A stretch of 24,588 nucleotides of DNA from LMUY01 sp964245075 (GCA_964245075.1 CAXTLC010000071.1:1-24588), one strand, 5' to 3'. Positions 1 through 7,622 are shown, numbered from the stretch's first letter. Notes: a model not told the origin generated them from the sequence alone. Numbers and translations: made by a program.

Positions 1-248
1 AGGCGTTGCAGGCGATCGGCATCCGGATCTGGCCCAGCGAGGGCAACTTCGTGCTGGCTGACTTCTCCACCGCGCGAGCCGCCGCCGCGGCGGACGCGGC
101 CCTGCGCCGCCGCGGCATCATCGTGCGCCCGATGGGCGGCTACAACCTGCCGCATTGCCTGCGCATCACCGTGGGCACTGCCGAGGAGTGCGGCCTGGTC
201 GCGGAAGCACTCGCGGAGTGGGCATTGCCGCAAGCCGTTCCTGCATGA
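1..248 (+). CDS. hisC: Histidinol-phosphate aminotransferase, C-terminal fragment
   Basis: Partial gene cut by the window start; the first whole codon is at position 3 and it ends at TGA 246-248. About 81 residues remain. They read as the small C-terminal domain of a HisC-type fold-type I PLP aminotransferase: an alternating strand with PSEGNFVLADF, then LRRRGIIVRPMGGYNLP and CLRITVGTAEE, which is the usual HisC ending (RGI.VR...YGLP..LRITIGT.EE). The enzyme converts histidinol phosphate and 2-oxoglutarate to imidazole acetol phosphate and glutamate, in reverse, in histidine synthesis, and related copies also act on aromatic amino acids. Its stop overlaps the start of the next gene (ATGA at 245-248), so the two are translationally coupled. 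The PLP lysine lies outside the window, so family is certain but the exact substrate is not. Confidence 0.85.
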   Translation, partial: ALQAIGIRIWPSEGNFVLADFSTARAAAAADAALRRRGIIVRPMGGYNLPHCLRITVGTAEECGLVAEALAEWALPQAVPA

Positions 249-1897
249 CAGCCGCTGGGCTGGGCAGCAGCCTTCCCCGCAGCATCGTCCTCGTCGGATT
301 GATGGGCGCGGGCAAGACCGTGGTCGGGCGTCGTCTCGCCGCCCGGCTGGGCCTGCCGTTCCAGGACTCCGATGCCGAGATCGAAGCCGAATCCGGCCGC
401 TCCATCCCGGCGCTGTTCAGCGAATCCGGCGAGTCCGGCTTCCGAGTTCGCGAGCGCCAGGTCATGCGACGCCTGCTGGACGGCCCGCCGGTCGTGCTGG
501 CAACCGGCGGCGGGGCATTCATGGACCCGGCCACCCGGGCCGCCATCCGCGGTGCTGCCATCTCCGTATGGCTCCGCGCGCCTTTGCCGGTGCTGCTGCA
601 ACGGGTGGCGCAGCGGACCGACCGCCCGCTGCTCGCCGACCGTGACCCGGCGACCGTGCTGCGCGGCCTGATGGAGCGGCGCCACCCCATCTATGCGGAG
701 GCCGACATCGTGGTGGACAGCATGGCTGACACACCCGATGAGATCACCGACCGTGTGGCCGCGGCGATTGCCGGATGGCGTGCACCGGACCGGTTGACGG
801 TGCACGCCAGCGGGGGCGGCTATGACATCGTCGTCGGCGAGGACCTGTTGCAGCGCGCAGGCGCGCTGCTTGCACCCGTCCTGCCGCAGAAACGCGTCGT
901 CGTGGTCAGCGATACGACGGTCGCCGCGCTGCATGGCCAGACGTTGATGGACGGCCTGGCGCAAACCGGGTTCCAAGCGGCGCTGCTGACCGTGCCGCCC
1001 GGCGAGGCGTCCAAATCCCTGGCGAGCTTCAGCGAGCTTGCCGAGCGGGTGCTGGAAACGGGGGTTGAGCGAAACACCGCCATCATCGCCTTGGGCGGGG
1101 GCGTGGTGGGAGATCTCGCCGGCTTCGTGGCGGCAACGACCCTGCGCGGCCTGCCGTTCGTACAGGCGCCGACAACCCTGTTGGCCCAGGTCGATTCGGC
1201 TGTCGGCGGCAAGACCGGCATCAACAGTGCGTGGGGCAAGAACCTGCTGGGCGCGTTCCATCAGCCGCGCATGGTGATCGCCGACACCGCCACGCTGCGC
1301 ACGCTGCCGCCGCGGGAGAAGCGCGCCGGCTATGCCGAGATCGTGAAGGCCGGCCTGATCGGCGACAGGGCCTTGTTCGAGTGGTGCGAAGCCAACGGCT
1401 CCGGTGTCGTGGAGGATGACGCGGCGGCGCAGGCGGAGGCCGTGCTGCGCGCATGCGCCTTCAAGGCTGCCGTGGTCGGGGACGACGAGCGTGAGGAGCA
1501 GCCGAGCAATGGCCGCGCCCTGCTGAACCTGGGCCACACCTTTGGCCACGCGATCGAGGCGGAATGCGGCTACGGCGCCGTCCTGCATGGCGAGGCGGTG
1601 GGGATCGGCCTGGGGCTTGCCCTGCGGATGTCGGCGGCCTTGTCTTACTGCCACGTCAGCCTGGCCGAACGGGTCGAATCCCATCTCGAGAGCATCGGGC
1701 TGCCGGCCACGCTGTCGATGCTGAACCGGCGATTGTCGGCTGCCCGGCTGATCGGCCGCATGCGGCGCGACAAGAAGATGCGGGACGGGAAGCTGCACTT
1801 CGTCCTGGTCCGCGGCATCGGCGAGGCTTTCACCTTCGGCAGCGTTCCGGTCGATGCCGTCGCAGCGGTCTTGCATGGGGCGGGGTGCGACGCCTGA
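245..1897 (+). CDS. aroKB: Fused shikimate kinase / 3-dehydroquinate synthase
   Basis: Single 550-residue protein joining two shikimate-pathway enzymes. Residues 1 to about 175 are shikimate kinase (ATP-dependent 3-phosphorylation of shikimate): Walker A GLMGAGKT at 18-25, the D41-S-D43 substrate/Mg motif, LATGGGAF, and the lid RTDRPLL. From about 183 to the end is 3-dehydroquinate synthase (DAHP to 3-dehydroquinate, NAD and metal dependent): PPGEASKSL, ALGGGVVGDLAGFVAAT, QVDSAVGGKTGIN, GYAEIVKAG (metal Glu), LGHTFGHAIE with H431 and H435, and LHGEAVG with H448. Both halves keep their catalytic motifs, so both should be active. I chose ATG 245 because it forms an ATGA overlap with hisC and the kinase fold begins about 13 residues later; the frame stays open upstream to 155 but that stretch lies inside hisC. 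The enzymes are not consecutive in the pathway (steps 2 and 5), so the fusion suggests co-expression rather than channelling. Known bifunctional AroKB proteins exist in other bacteria. Confidence 0.93.
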   Translation: MTAAGLGSSLPRSIVLVGLMGAGKTVVGRRLAARLGLPFQDSDAEIEAESGRSIPALFSESGESGFRVRERQVMRRLLDGPPVVLATGGGAFMDPATRAAIRGAAISVWLRAPLPVLLQRVAQRTDRPLLADRDPATVLRGLMERRHPIYAEADIVVDSMADTPDEITDRVAAAIAGWRAPDRLTVHASGGGYDIVVGEDLLQRAGALLAPVLPQKRVVVVSDTTVAALHGQTLMDGLAQTGFQAALLTVPPGEASKSLASFSELAERVLETGVERNTAIIALGGGVVGDLAGFVAATTLRGLPFVQAPTTLLAQVDSAVGGKTGINSAWGKNLLGAFHQPRMVIADTATLRTLPPREKRAGYAEIVKAGLIGDRALFEWCEANGSGVVEDDAAAQAEAVLRACAFKAAVVGDDEREEQPSNGRALLNLGHTFGHAIEAECGYGAVLHGEAVGIGLGLALRMSAALSYCHVSLAERVESHLESIGLPATLSMLNRRLSAARLIGRMRRDKKMRDGKLHFVLVRGIGEAFTFGSVPVDAVAAVLHGAGCDA

Positions 1898-2182
1898 CCA
1901 CCCGCCTGTCCAGGTAAGCCTCGCATGTCTGGCCCAATCGGCCGGGTATATGCCCGGCGGGAGCTGCCTGCGACCGTGGCGGCGCATGCCGGCCCGGCAT
2001 GTGGCGCCGGCTGAAACTTGTCGGCCCGGATTGCTTTCCGGCTAGGCAGGTGGGACTCACAACCGTAGCGAAAGGCCATCATACGTTAGTACGATTACCT
2101 TAAATTACAGCGTTGACACATTTGTCCCAGAACCAACCTAGATCCTAAGACGAAGCGCAGCACTCCCAAAAAGGATACAGTA
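1898..2182. other. Intergenic region between aroKB and the Crp-type regulator
   Basis: No convincing gene. The left half is GC-rich and holds two small palindromes: GCCGGG 1941-1946 with CCCGGC 1953-1958, and ATGCCGG 1986-1992 with CCGGCAT 1994-2000 (one-base loop, flanked by GGCGC-type arms). Neither is followed by a T tract, so they may mark the 3' end of the hisC-aroKB transcript but are not standard terminators. From about 2070 the base composition turns clearly AT-richer and holds the promoter candidate and leader ORF of the regulator. Confidence 0.5.
2113..2141 (+). promoter_or_regulatory. Candidate promoter of the Crp/Fnr-type gene
   Basis: A perfect TTGACA lies at 2113-2118 in the AT-rich stretch. 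The best -10 at 17-bp spacing is ACCTAG (2136-2141), a weak match to TATAAT. The sequence GACA-CATT-TGTC (2115-2126) within it is a short inverted repeat that could be an operator. Only the -35 is strong, so this is a low-confidence call. Confidence 0.25.
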
Positions 2183-2260
2183 ATGAAATTATTGAAGCAC
2201 ATTTTCTGTGCGAAATTCGTTGCTGGGCAAAGTAACCAAAACATTTTCTGGTATTCATAA
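2183..2260 (+). CDS. Possible 25-codon leader ORF upstream of the Crp-type gene
   Basis: Short ORF with a good ribosome-binding site (AAGGA 2171-2175, 7 nt before ATG 2183), ending at TAA 2258-2260. It encodes 25 residues beginning MKLLKHIFCAKF, basic and hydrophobic, ending in IFWYS. The stop is separated from the ATG of the regulator (2262) by a single G, and that ATG has no Shine-Dalgarno of its own, so translation of the regulator may depend on ribosomes finishing this ORF. Codon use is AT-rich, unlike the surrounding genes. It could be a chance ORF; no family is recognised. Confidence 0.35.
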   Translation: MKLLKHIFCAKFVAGQSNQNIFWYS

Positions 2261-2261
2261 G

Positions 2262-3113
2262 ATGTCCGCTGACACACTTGACTATAACCACAGTTATACC
2301 GAGGCCAGCGACGAGGGCTTGCGGGTTCTGAAAGCACAATTCTCTACTTTCAGCAGCCTGTCTGCTGAGGATGAGCAAGTGCTGGGCGAACTGGCTCAAA
2401 CGTCGCACTACCATCCCCCGCACAGGAATCTGTACGCCAGGGACTTCTCGGCGCCGCCGCTTCGGATCGTCACCATGGGCTGGGGTTGCCGCTACCGGTT
2501 GCTGCCTGACGGGCGGCGTCAGATCATCAACCTCTGCCTTCCCGGTGATTTCATCGGCCATGTGTCTTCCATGGTCCTGCCCGCTCCATGCGCGACGGGT
2601 GCGTTGACCGAGATGCAGACAGTGAGCGCCAAGGCCATCGTTGACATACTGAAGACCGATGACCCGCGGCACGCGGCCCTGATCCACGGCAGCCGGGTCA
2701 TGTGCCACTTCGACGACATCATGATGTGCGACCATGTTGTTTGCCTTGGGCGGCAGACGGGCGCGGCTCGGCTCGCCCATCTGATCTTGCGGCTGCATGA
2801 ACGGCTGACGCGCGTCGGGCTGGCGAACGGCAATCAGTTCAGCATGCCGCTGACCCAGGAAGTGCTCGCGGACATTCTTGGCCAAAGCGTCGTGCATATG
2901 AACCGGGTCATACGAGAACTCCGCCACAGCAGGCTGCTCGATTTCAAGGGCGGGATCGTCGACATGCTGGACCCGGATCGCTTGCGCGTCATCTCCTCTT
3001 GGATTCCCTTGCCCGTGAAGGCTGTCAGGCGCAACGGGACGGACGTGGCAGTGCCGCCGCGGAGTCCACACTTCGCCGAGCGGGGGCTTAGGACGCACCA
3101 AAACGCGTTTTGA
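2262..3113 (+). CDS. Crp/Fnr-family transcriptional regulator
   Basis: A 283-residue regulator. Residues about 45-150 form the cyclic-nucleotide-binding-like beta-roll (RNLYARDFSAPPLRIVTMGWGC, then a PGDFIG turn at 94-99), followed by a dimerisation helix (about 160-185) and a C-terminal winged helix-turn-helix at about 195-228 (LTQEVLADILGQSVVHMNRVIRELR), the classic Crp/Fnr recognition layout with LTQE..A..LG...VH.NR. There is no N-terminal cysteine cluster, so it is not an oxygen-sensing FNR with an iron-sulfur centre; the cAMP-type Arg-Ser ligand pocket is not evident either, so the ligand is unknown. About 40 residues follow the HTH domain, longer than usual. Start choice: ATG 2262 rather than GTG 2208, because it follows the leader ORF stop by one base and the extra 18 residues are not family-like. 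It is monocistronic, ending before a strong terminator. Its target is not indicated by neighbours. Confidence 0.85.
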   Translation: MSADTLDYNHSYTEASDEGLRVLKAQFSTFSSLSAEDEQVLGELAQTSHYHPPHRNLYARDFSAPPLRIVTMGWGCRYRLLPDGRRQIINLCLPGDFIGHVSSMVLPAPCATGALTEMQTVSAKAIVDILKTDDPRHAALIHGSRVMCHFDDIMMCDHVVCLGRQTGAARLAHLILRLHERLTRVGLANGNQFSMPLTQEVLADILGQSVVHMNRVIRELRHSRLLDFKGGIVDMLDPDRLRVISSWIPLPVKAVRRNGTDVAVPPRSPHFAERGLRTHQNAF

Positions 3114-3162
3114 GTTGATGGCGGGTGGAGGCGCCTCGCTCGGGGCGCGGGTTTCGTTTCAG

Positions 3163-3206
3163 GCACGCGAGCAACCCGCAACCGGGTTGCTCGCGTGCGT
3201 TTCTAA
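3163..3206 (+). terminator. Rho-independent-type terminator of the Crp-type gene
   Basis: Perfect 16-bp stem GCACGCGAGCAACCCG (3163-3178) paired with 3183-3198, four-base loop CAAC, followed by GTTTCT. It lies 49 nt after the regulator's stop codon. The T run is short, but the stem is very stable. Confidence 0.7.
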
Positions 3207-3517
3207 GATTTGCGTCGTTTGCGAGCTTTGTCTCAAATATCACAACTTAACTGTCTTGCAGCCTAGTGAATGACTGAAGAAACCCTCTCAAGTTGTGTTG
3301 AACAAGGGTGGTGTCTCAGTTCGGAATCAGCCTGGGTTCAGCTGTCCGTTGCGGATCAGGTCTCACGATTTTTGCTTCGGGTTGCCGCTCCGCGAAGGCA
3401 GGCGTCCAAACGACAGGGCAAGGTGGTAGGCAGATAATGGCTCAGGCGGATTGCCGGGGCCAGCCACGGGCGTGACGGGATTGCTGCCGGGGTCCACACA
3501 CGGCGTGCTCAGCACGC
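3207..3517. other. Intergenic region, no gene seen
   Basis: AT-richer than its surroundings. It carries one spaced inverted repeat, CACAACTT (3241-3248) and AAGTTGTG (3290-3297). No ORF with a family-like translation, no tRNA and no clear promoter is visible. It may be promoter or leader sequence of the small membrane protein gene, or a remnant of inserted DNA. Confidence 0.4.
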
Positions 3518-3877
3518 ATGCCAGGCTTCACGGACCCAGTTATGACCTTGCCCTTCACGGCTTGTGCGATGGTGACCATGACCAGCGCCATCGTCAGCCT
3601 CGGCTTCTCGATCGTCGCCCTTCGCTCCGTTTCAGGAGAGGCACGCACATTGGCGCTCTACGCGTCGGCCCGGAGCCTCGCCCTTGTCATCGTGAGCATC
3701 CTGGCATTCCCGGTCGGTGCAACGGCGTGGCTGGAGGCTGTGGCCTGGTGCATGATCATCGTCCAGGCGTGCGACGCCGCAGTCGGCATCACGATCGGTG
3801 ATCGCCTCAAGACGTTCGGTCCGGCCGCAACGGCGCTTCTCAACCTCGCAGCGCTGACCTGGCTCCTGTCTTCCTGA
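3518..3877 (+). CDS. Small four-helix integral membrane protein
   Basis: A 119-residue hydrophobic protein ending at TGA 3875-3877. Four membrane segments are visible: about 10-35 (TACAMVTMTSAIVSLGFSIV), 47-66 (LYASARSLALVIVSILAF), 70-90 (ATAWLEAVAWCMIIVQACDA) and 100-118 (AATALLNLAALTWLL). An Arg in YASARSLA precedes helix 2 and an Asp in QACDAAVG follows helix 3, a pattern like the DUF4267-type small membrane proteins, but I cannot confirm that family. ATG 3518 has no strong ribosome-binding site; ATG 3542 is an alternative that keeps all helices. No operon partner is close. The function is unknown. Confidence 0.55.
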   Translation: MPGFTDPVMTLPFTACAMVTMTSAIVSLGFSIVALRSVSGEARTLALYASARSLALVIVSILAFPVGATAWLEAVAWCMIIVQACDAAVGITIGDRLKTFGPAATALLNLAALTWLLSS

Positions 3878-4174
3878 TGCAGAACGGTGCGCTGGCCAAG
3901 GAAGCCATTCATGGCGGCCGCAGCCATGGCATTCCGGTGTCGACGTGCTCACGGCGGGTGATCGGGTTTGTGCTTCAAGCTGAGACGGCCGATGAACAAG
4001 CCGTTGCATCAGTGCCGGACCGGCTACACCAGCCCGGCACTTCCTTGGCTGCTGAGAGTGACGTTGCGCTTCGGCGGCGCTAGTCTGCCCGGCAAGGCGC
4101 CACACCGGGCAGTGTGACTGGGTCGGCTCGCCGGATCGGGTCCGCCCTGCCATCGGCTGCCCTCAGGAGGATGG
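3878..4174. other. Intergenic region upstream of the solute-binding protein gene
   Basis: No supported gene; the only open frame (3877-4083) gives a low-complexity translation without family features. A hairpin CTGCCCGG (4085-4092) / CCGGGCAG (4105-4112) with a 12-nt loop lies in the leader of the next gene. AGGAGG at 4165-4170 serves the ATG at 4175. Confidence 0.4.
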
Positions 4175-5767
4175 ATGCATCTTGCCCCGGTCACGCGCCG
4201 GACCGTGTTGCGAGGCGCCGCCACCATGCTTGCCCGGCCGGCTTTGGCCCAGGGCCGGCGGCCCAGCACGCTGCGCTTCATCCCGCAAGCCGACCTGACG
4301 GCCCTCGACCCGCTCAACACGACGGCCTATCCCACACGCAACCACGGGCATCTGTGCTGGGACACGCTGTACGGCATGGACGACGCGTTCGTGCCGCAGC
4401 CGCAACTGGCGGAAACCCACGCCGTCCTGGATGACGGCCGCACCTGGCAATTCACCCTGCGCGAGGGGCCGACCTTTCACGATGGCGAGAAGGTGCTGGC
4501 TCGCGATGCCGTCGCGTCCATTCGCCGATGGATGCAGCGCGACACGCACGGGCAAACCCTGGCCGCGCGCCTGGATGAGATGCGGCCAACCGACGACCGC
4601 CGCTTCTCCATCCGGCTGAAGCGGCCATTCGGCGCCCTGCTGGAAGGGCTTGCCAAGGCGTCCTCCTATCCCTGCTTCATCTATCCCGAGCGTTTCGCTC
4701 GCCAGGACGCCACCACGCCGCTGACGGAGATCGTGGGCTCCGGCCCTTACCGTTTCGTCGCGAGCGAGCGTGTGTCCGGCTCCCTGGCCGTTTACCAGAG
4801 ATTCGCGCAGTATGTCCCGACCCCGGCAGGCCGGCCGTCGATGATCGCCGGGCCCAAGCTCGCGCGGTTCGAGCGTCTCGAATGGCACACCATCCCCGAC
4901 GGCGCCACCGCGCTGGCCGCCATGCAGTCTGGCGAGATGGACTGGTGGGAGCTGGTGCCCAACGATCTCGAACCGCTGATGAGGGCCGCCAAGGGCGTCA
5001 AGGTCGCACGGGTCGACGGGGGCGGCACCTACGCCGCGCTGCGCTTCAACCAGTTGCTGCCGCCGTTCAACGACCCAGCCGTCCGCCGCGCCGTGCTCGC
5101 CGCCGTCGACCAGGCGGCGTTCATGCAGGCGGTGGCGGGCGGCGACCAATCGGCCTGGCGGGCGGGCGTGGGGTATTTTCCCGCCGGCAGTCCTTACGCG
5201 TCGGACGCGGGCATGGCGGCGCTGGCCGGCCCGCGCGACCTGGCGGGGGCCAGGGCGGCGGTCGGCGCCGCGGGCGCCGCCGGCGCGTCCGTCACGGCGC
5301 TGCACGCCACGGACACTGCCGCGCAGAACGCGGCCATGGCGGTCGGGGTGGACCTGCTGTCCAGGCTCGGCTTCAAGGCAGCGGACCTGGTAGTCGATTT
5401 CGGCACGCTCGTGCAGCGGCGCATGAACAAGTCTCAGCCGGGCCAGGGCGGCTGGAACGTGCTCGTGGCCTTGTTCGGCGGCACTGACCTGATGACGCCC
5501 GTCAGCAACCTGCTGCTGCGCGGCAACGGGGAAGGCGCATGGTTCGGCTGGCCCGACGCGCCCGCGCTCGAAGCGCTTCGCGAACGTTGGCTGGACGCTC
5601 CGGACGAGGACGCGCGCAAGCAGGCGGCCCGCGCCCTCCAGGAACAGGCGTTCGCCGACGTGCCCTACATCCCCCTGGGGCAGTACTTCTCCTCGACGGC
5701 GATCCGGGCGGAGCTGACCGGCGTCCGCAATGGCCTGGTCCTGCCGCTCAACGTGTCACGGTCGTAG
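4175..5767 (+). CDS. ABC transporter substrate-binding protein, family 5 (peptide/opine/nickel type)
   Basis: A 530-residue periplasmic binding protein. The N-terminus has a twin-arginine-like leader (TRRTVLRGAATMLARPALAQ, cleavage near residue 26). The SBP_bac_5 fold follows: LRFIPQADLTALDPLNTTAYPTR, then WDTLYGMD, WQFTLREGPTFHDGEKVLARDAVASIRRW (the diagnostic family-5 signature), IVGSGPYRFV, and late ALRFNQLLPPFNDPAVRRAVLAAVD. Length matches the family. Ligands of the family are di/oligopeptides, opines, glutathione, nickel or sugars; the sequence does not say which. The start ATG 4175 follows AGGAGG by 4 nt. No permease or ATPase gene lies nearby, so it is an orphan receptor that must share a transporter encoded elsewhere. 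The next gene starts one nucleotide after its stop, so the two are almost certainly co-translated. Confidence 0.9.
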   Translation: MHLAPVTRRTVLRGAATMLARPALAQGRRPSTLRFIPQADLTALDPLNTTAYPTRNHGHLCWDTLYGMDDAFVPQPQLAETHAVLDDGRTWQFTLREGPTFHDGEKVLARDAVASIRRWMQRDTHGQTLAARLDEMRPTDDRRFSIRLKRPFGALLEGLAKASSYPCFIYPERFARQDATTPLTEIVGSGPYRFVASERVSGSLAVYQRFAQYVPTPAGRPSMIAGPKLARFERLEWHTIPDGATALAAMQSGEMDWWELVPNDLEPLMRAAKGVKVARVDGGGTYAALRFNQLLPPFNDPAVRRAVLAAVDQAAFMQAVAGGDQSAWRAGVGYFPAGSPYASDAGMAALAGPRDLAGARAAVGAAGAAGASVTALHATDTAAQNAAMAVGVDLLSRLGFKAADLVVDFGTLVQRRMNKSQPGQGGWNVLVALFGGTDLMTPVSNLLLRGNGEGAWFGWPDAPALEALRERWLDAPDEDARKQAARALQEQAFADVPYIPLGQYFSSTAIRAELTGVRNGLVLPLNVSRS

Positions 5768-5768
5768 C

Positions 5769-7010
5769 GTGCCGGAGGAAGCCGCCACCACAGTGTCCGC
5801 CGAGCAGGTCGCACCCCACGCAGCCCGCTTCCTGGACGTGCTGGATGCCGCGTTCCGGAGCTACGGCGTCCCGGACGGCCTGCCGCCGCGGTTTCGGGAC
5901 GCGGTCGGCTCCGTCCCGCGCCATCGCTTCGTCCACCGCTTCCGCATCGGCGACGGCCCGTTGCAGGACAACGACGCGGACCCGGCGCAGCACCTGCCCG
6001 GCATCTACAGCGATGCCGTCATGCGGCACGTGGACGCGGCGGGCGAGCCGCTGCCTTCCACCAACTCGCAGCCGAGCTACGTGCTGTTCCTCCTGCACCT
6101 GCTCGGCCTGCAACCGGGACAGGCCGTGCTGGAGATCGGGTCGGGCTCCGGCTGGCTCGCCGCCATTATGGCGCACCTGGTCGGACGGGAGGGCCGGGTG
6201 ACGGGAATCGAGCTGATCCCCGGCTTGGCCGCCCAGAGCCGGACCGACCTGGGGGCGCTCGGCCTGGGCGTGGACATCGTCACCGGCGATGGCGCGCGCG
6301 GCCACCCGGCCAGCGCGCCCTACGACCGCGCCATGGTCACCGCCGCGGCCTGGGAGGTTCCCGCCGCCTTGCTGGACCAGGTGCGGGAAGGCGGGCAGGT
6401 CCTGGTCCCGGTCGAGCTGCGCAGCGGCGACGGCTGCGACGTGACCCTGCTGCGCAAGCGCGGCGCGGCACTGGTGGCGGAGCGGTCGATTCCCGGATGG
6501 TTCGTCCCGCTCCGGGGCGCTGGCCAGGATCGCCGGGGCAGGGCGCCCGTGCCGGAGCCTGGCACCGAGCCGGTCGCGCGCCGCGCCTTGCCTCTCGGCA
6601 TCGCCGGCAACGGCGGCCGGGCTCCCGCGGCAGCCTTGTTCCGGGCTTTCCTGGGCCGGACGGAGCCGGGCTTCGTGATGGCCGCGTCCGCTGGGAGCGA
6701 TGATTGGAATCCCGGGAAACCCGTTCCGCCGTTCGGGATCGCGGACGCGGACGGGTCGGTGGCGCTGTGGCAAGCGGGCGAGCTGGTCAGCTACGGCGCA
6801 GGCCGGGCAGCCGGCCGCTTGGCGCAGGCCTACGCACGCTGGGCTGCGCTCGGCCTGCCGGACGTGGGCGCCTTCGCGCTGGAAGTGCACCGGGCCGGGG
6901 CCGCGCCTCCCGTCACGGACGACGTGTCGGTCGAGGTGCGGGGAGAAACCGTGCTGGCATGGCGGCTGAAGCCGGTTGCGGCGGATTGGCGCGACCTGAT
7001 CGGGGCCTGA
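5769..7010 (+). CDS. PCMT-like (protein-L-isoaspartate O-methyltransferase family) methyltransferase with C-terminal extension
   Basis: A 413-residue protein starting at GTG 5769, one base after the preceding stop. Residues about 10-250 match the Pcm family: an N-terminal helical cap (VPRHRFVH), the substrate-pocket motif STNSQPS in place of the usual TISAPHM, and SAM motif I VLEIGSGSGWLAA, with GIELIPGLA, GDGARGHPASAPYDRAMVTAA and LLDQVREGGQVLVPV completing the Rossmann fold. Pcm proper is about 210-220 residues; the additional ~170 C-terminal residues (LFRAFLGRTEPGF..., LWQAGELVSYGAG..., FALEVH) resemble the extra domain of PCMT-like enzymes that act on peptide products rather than on damaged protein. 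No ribosomal-peptide precursor gene is visible. It is translationally linked to the orphan binding protein. The last codons overlap a tandem repeat. Methyltransferase assignment is firm; substrate is unknown. Confidence 0.85.
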   Translation: MPEEAATTVSAEQVAPHAARFLDVLDAAFRSYGVPDGLPPRFRDAVGSVPRHRFVHRFRIGDGPLQDNDADPAQHLPGIYSDAVMRHVDAAGEPLPSTNSQPSYVLFLLHLLGLQPGQAVLEIGSGSGWLAAIMAHLVGREGRVTGIELIPGLAAQSRTDLGALGLGVDIVTGDGARGHPASAPYDRAMVTAAAWEVPAALLDQVREGGQVLVPVELRSGDGCDVTLLRKRGAALVAERSIPGWFVPLRGAGQDRRGRAPVPEPGTEPVARRALPLGIAGNGGRAPAAALFRAFLGRTEPGFVMAASAGSDDWNPGKPVPPFGIADADGSVALWQAGELVSYGAGRAAGRLAQAYARWAALGLPDVGAFALEVHRAGAAPPVTDDVSVEVRGETVLAWRLKPVAADWRDLIGA

Positions 7011-7044
7011 CCTGATCGGGGCCTGACCTGATCGGGGCCTGACC
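6993..7044. repeat. 16-bp tandem repeat, 3.25 copies
   Basis: Unit GACCTGATCGGGGCCT occurs exactly three times (6993-7008, 7009-7024, 7025-7040) plus GACC. The first copy encodes the last residues of the methyltransferase and its end supplies the stop codon (TGA 7008-7010); the others are intergenic. The copies are identical, which suggests recent slippage expansion. Confidence 0.95.
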
Positions 7045-7166
7045 GCCCGCCGGCCGGAGCCAGTATGCTCTTGCCGCTTCCGTCGTTGCGGGTGTCTAGT
7101 TGCTTCACGACAAGCCCGGCGCGTTCGGCCCCACGACCTCGCGTCGAGAAACATGGGAGCGGAACC

Positions 7167-7619
7167 GTGATCAAGATGCGGGTGAACGGCCAAGATCATA
7201 GCTGGGACGGTGACCCGGCCCTGCCGCTGCTCTGGTATTTGCGTGACGAGGCGGGCCTGACCGGGACCAAGTTCGGCTGCGGCCAGGCGCTGTGCGGCGC
7301 ATGCACGGTGCACGTCAACGGCCAGGCGGCGCGGTCCTGCATCACCGCGGTGTCCGACGTGGACGGCGGCGAGGTGACCACCATCGAGGGTCTGCACCCG
7401 CAGGGCGACCACCCGGTGCAGCGCGCTTGGCGCGAGGTCAACGTGCCGCAATGCGGCTACTGCCAGGCCGGCCAGATCATGCAGGCCGCCTCCCTGCTGG
7501 CCGAGATCCCGAACCCCTCGGACGAGCAGATCCGCGACACGATGAGCGGCAACATCTGCCGCTGCGGCTGCTACGGCCGCATCGTGACCGCCGTGCGCCT
7601 CGCCAGCACGGGAGCCTGA
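7167..7619 (+). CDS. Isoquinoline 1-oxidoreductase-like [2Fe-2S] subunit (xanthine dehydrogenase family small subunit)
   Basis: A 150-residue electron-transfer subunit with two [2Fe-2S] clusters. The plant-ferredoxin cluster ligands are C38, C43, C46 and C58 (FGCGQALCGACTVHVNG); the second, four-helix domain uses C96, C99, C131 and C133 (QCGYCQAGQ and GNICRCGCYGR). Length matches IorA-type subunits (about 150). Start is GTG 7167 with GGGAG at 7155-7159; the frame is open further upstream but lacks family features there. The next gene begins 3 nt after its stop and encodes the molybdopterin subunit, so the two form a Mo-hydroxylase that oxidises N-heterocycles or aldehydes. It has no signal peptide and is probably exported with its Tat-targeted partner. 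Confidence 0.92.
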   Translation: MIKMRVNGQDHSWDGDPALPLLWYLRDEAGLTGTKFGCGQALCGACTVHVNGQAARSCITAVSDVDGGEVTTIEGLHPQGDHPVQRAWREVNVPQCGYCQAGQIMQAASLLAEIPNPSDEQIRDTMSGNICRCGCYGRIVTAVRLASTGA

Positions 7620-7622
7620 GCC

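Noticed and set aside
3877..4083. A 68-residue plus-strand ORF before the binding-protein gene
   Set aside because: Low-complexity translation, no ribosome-binding site, no family features.
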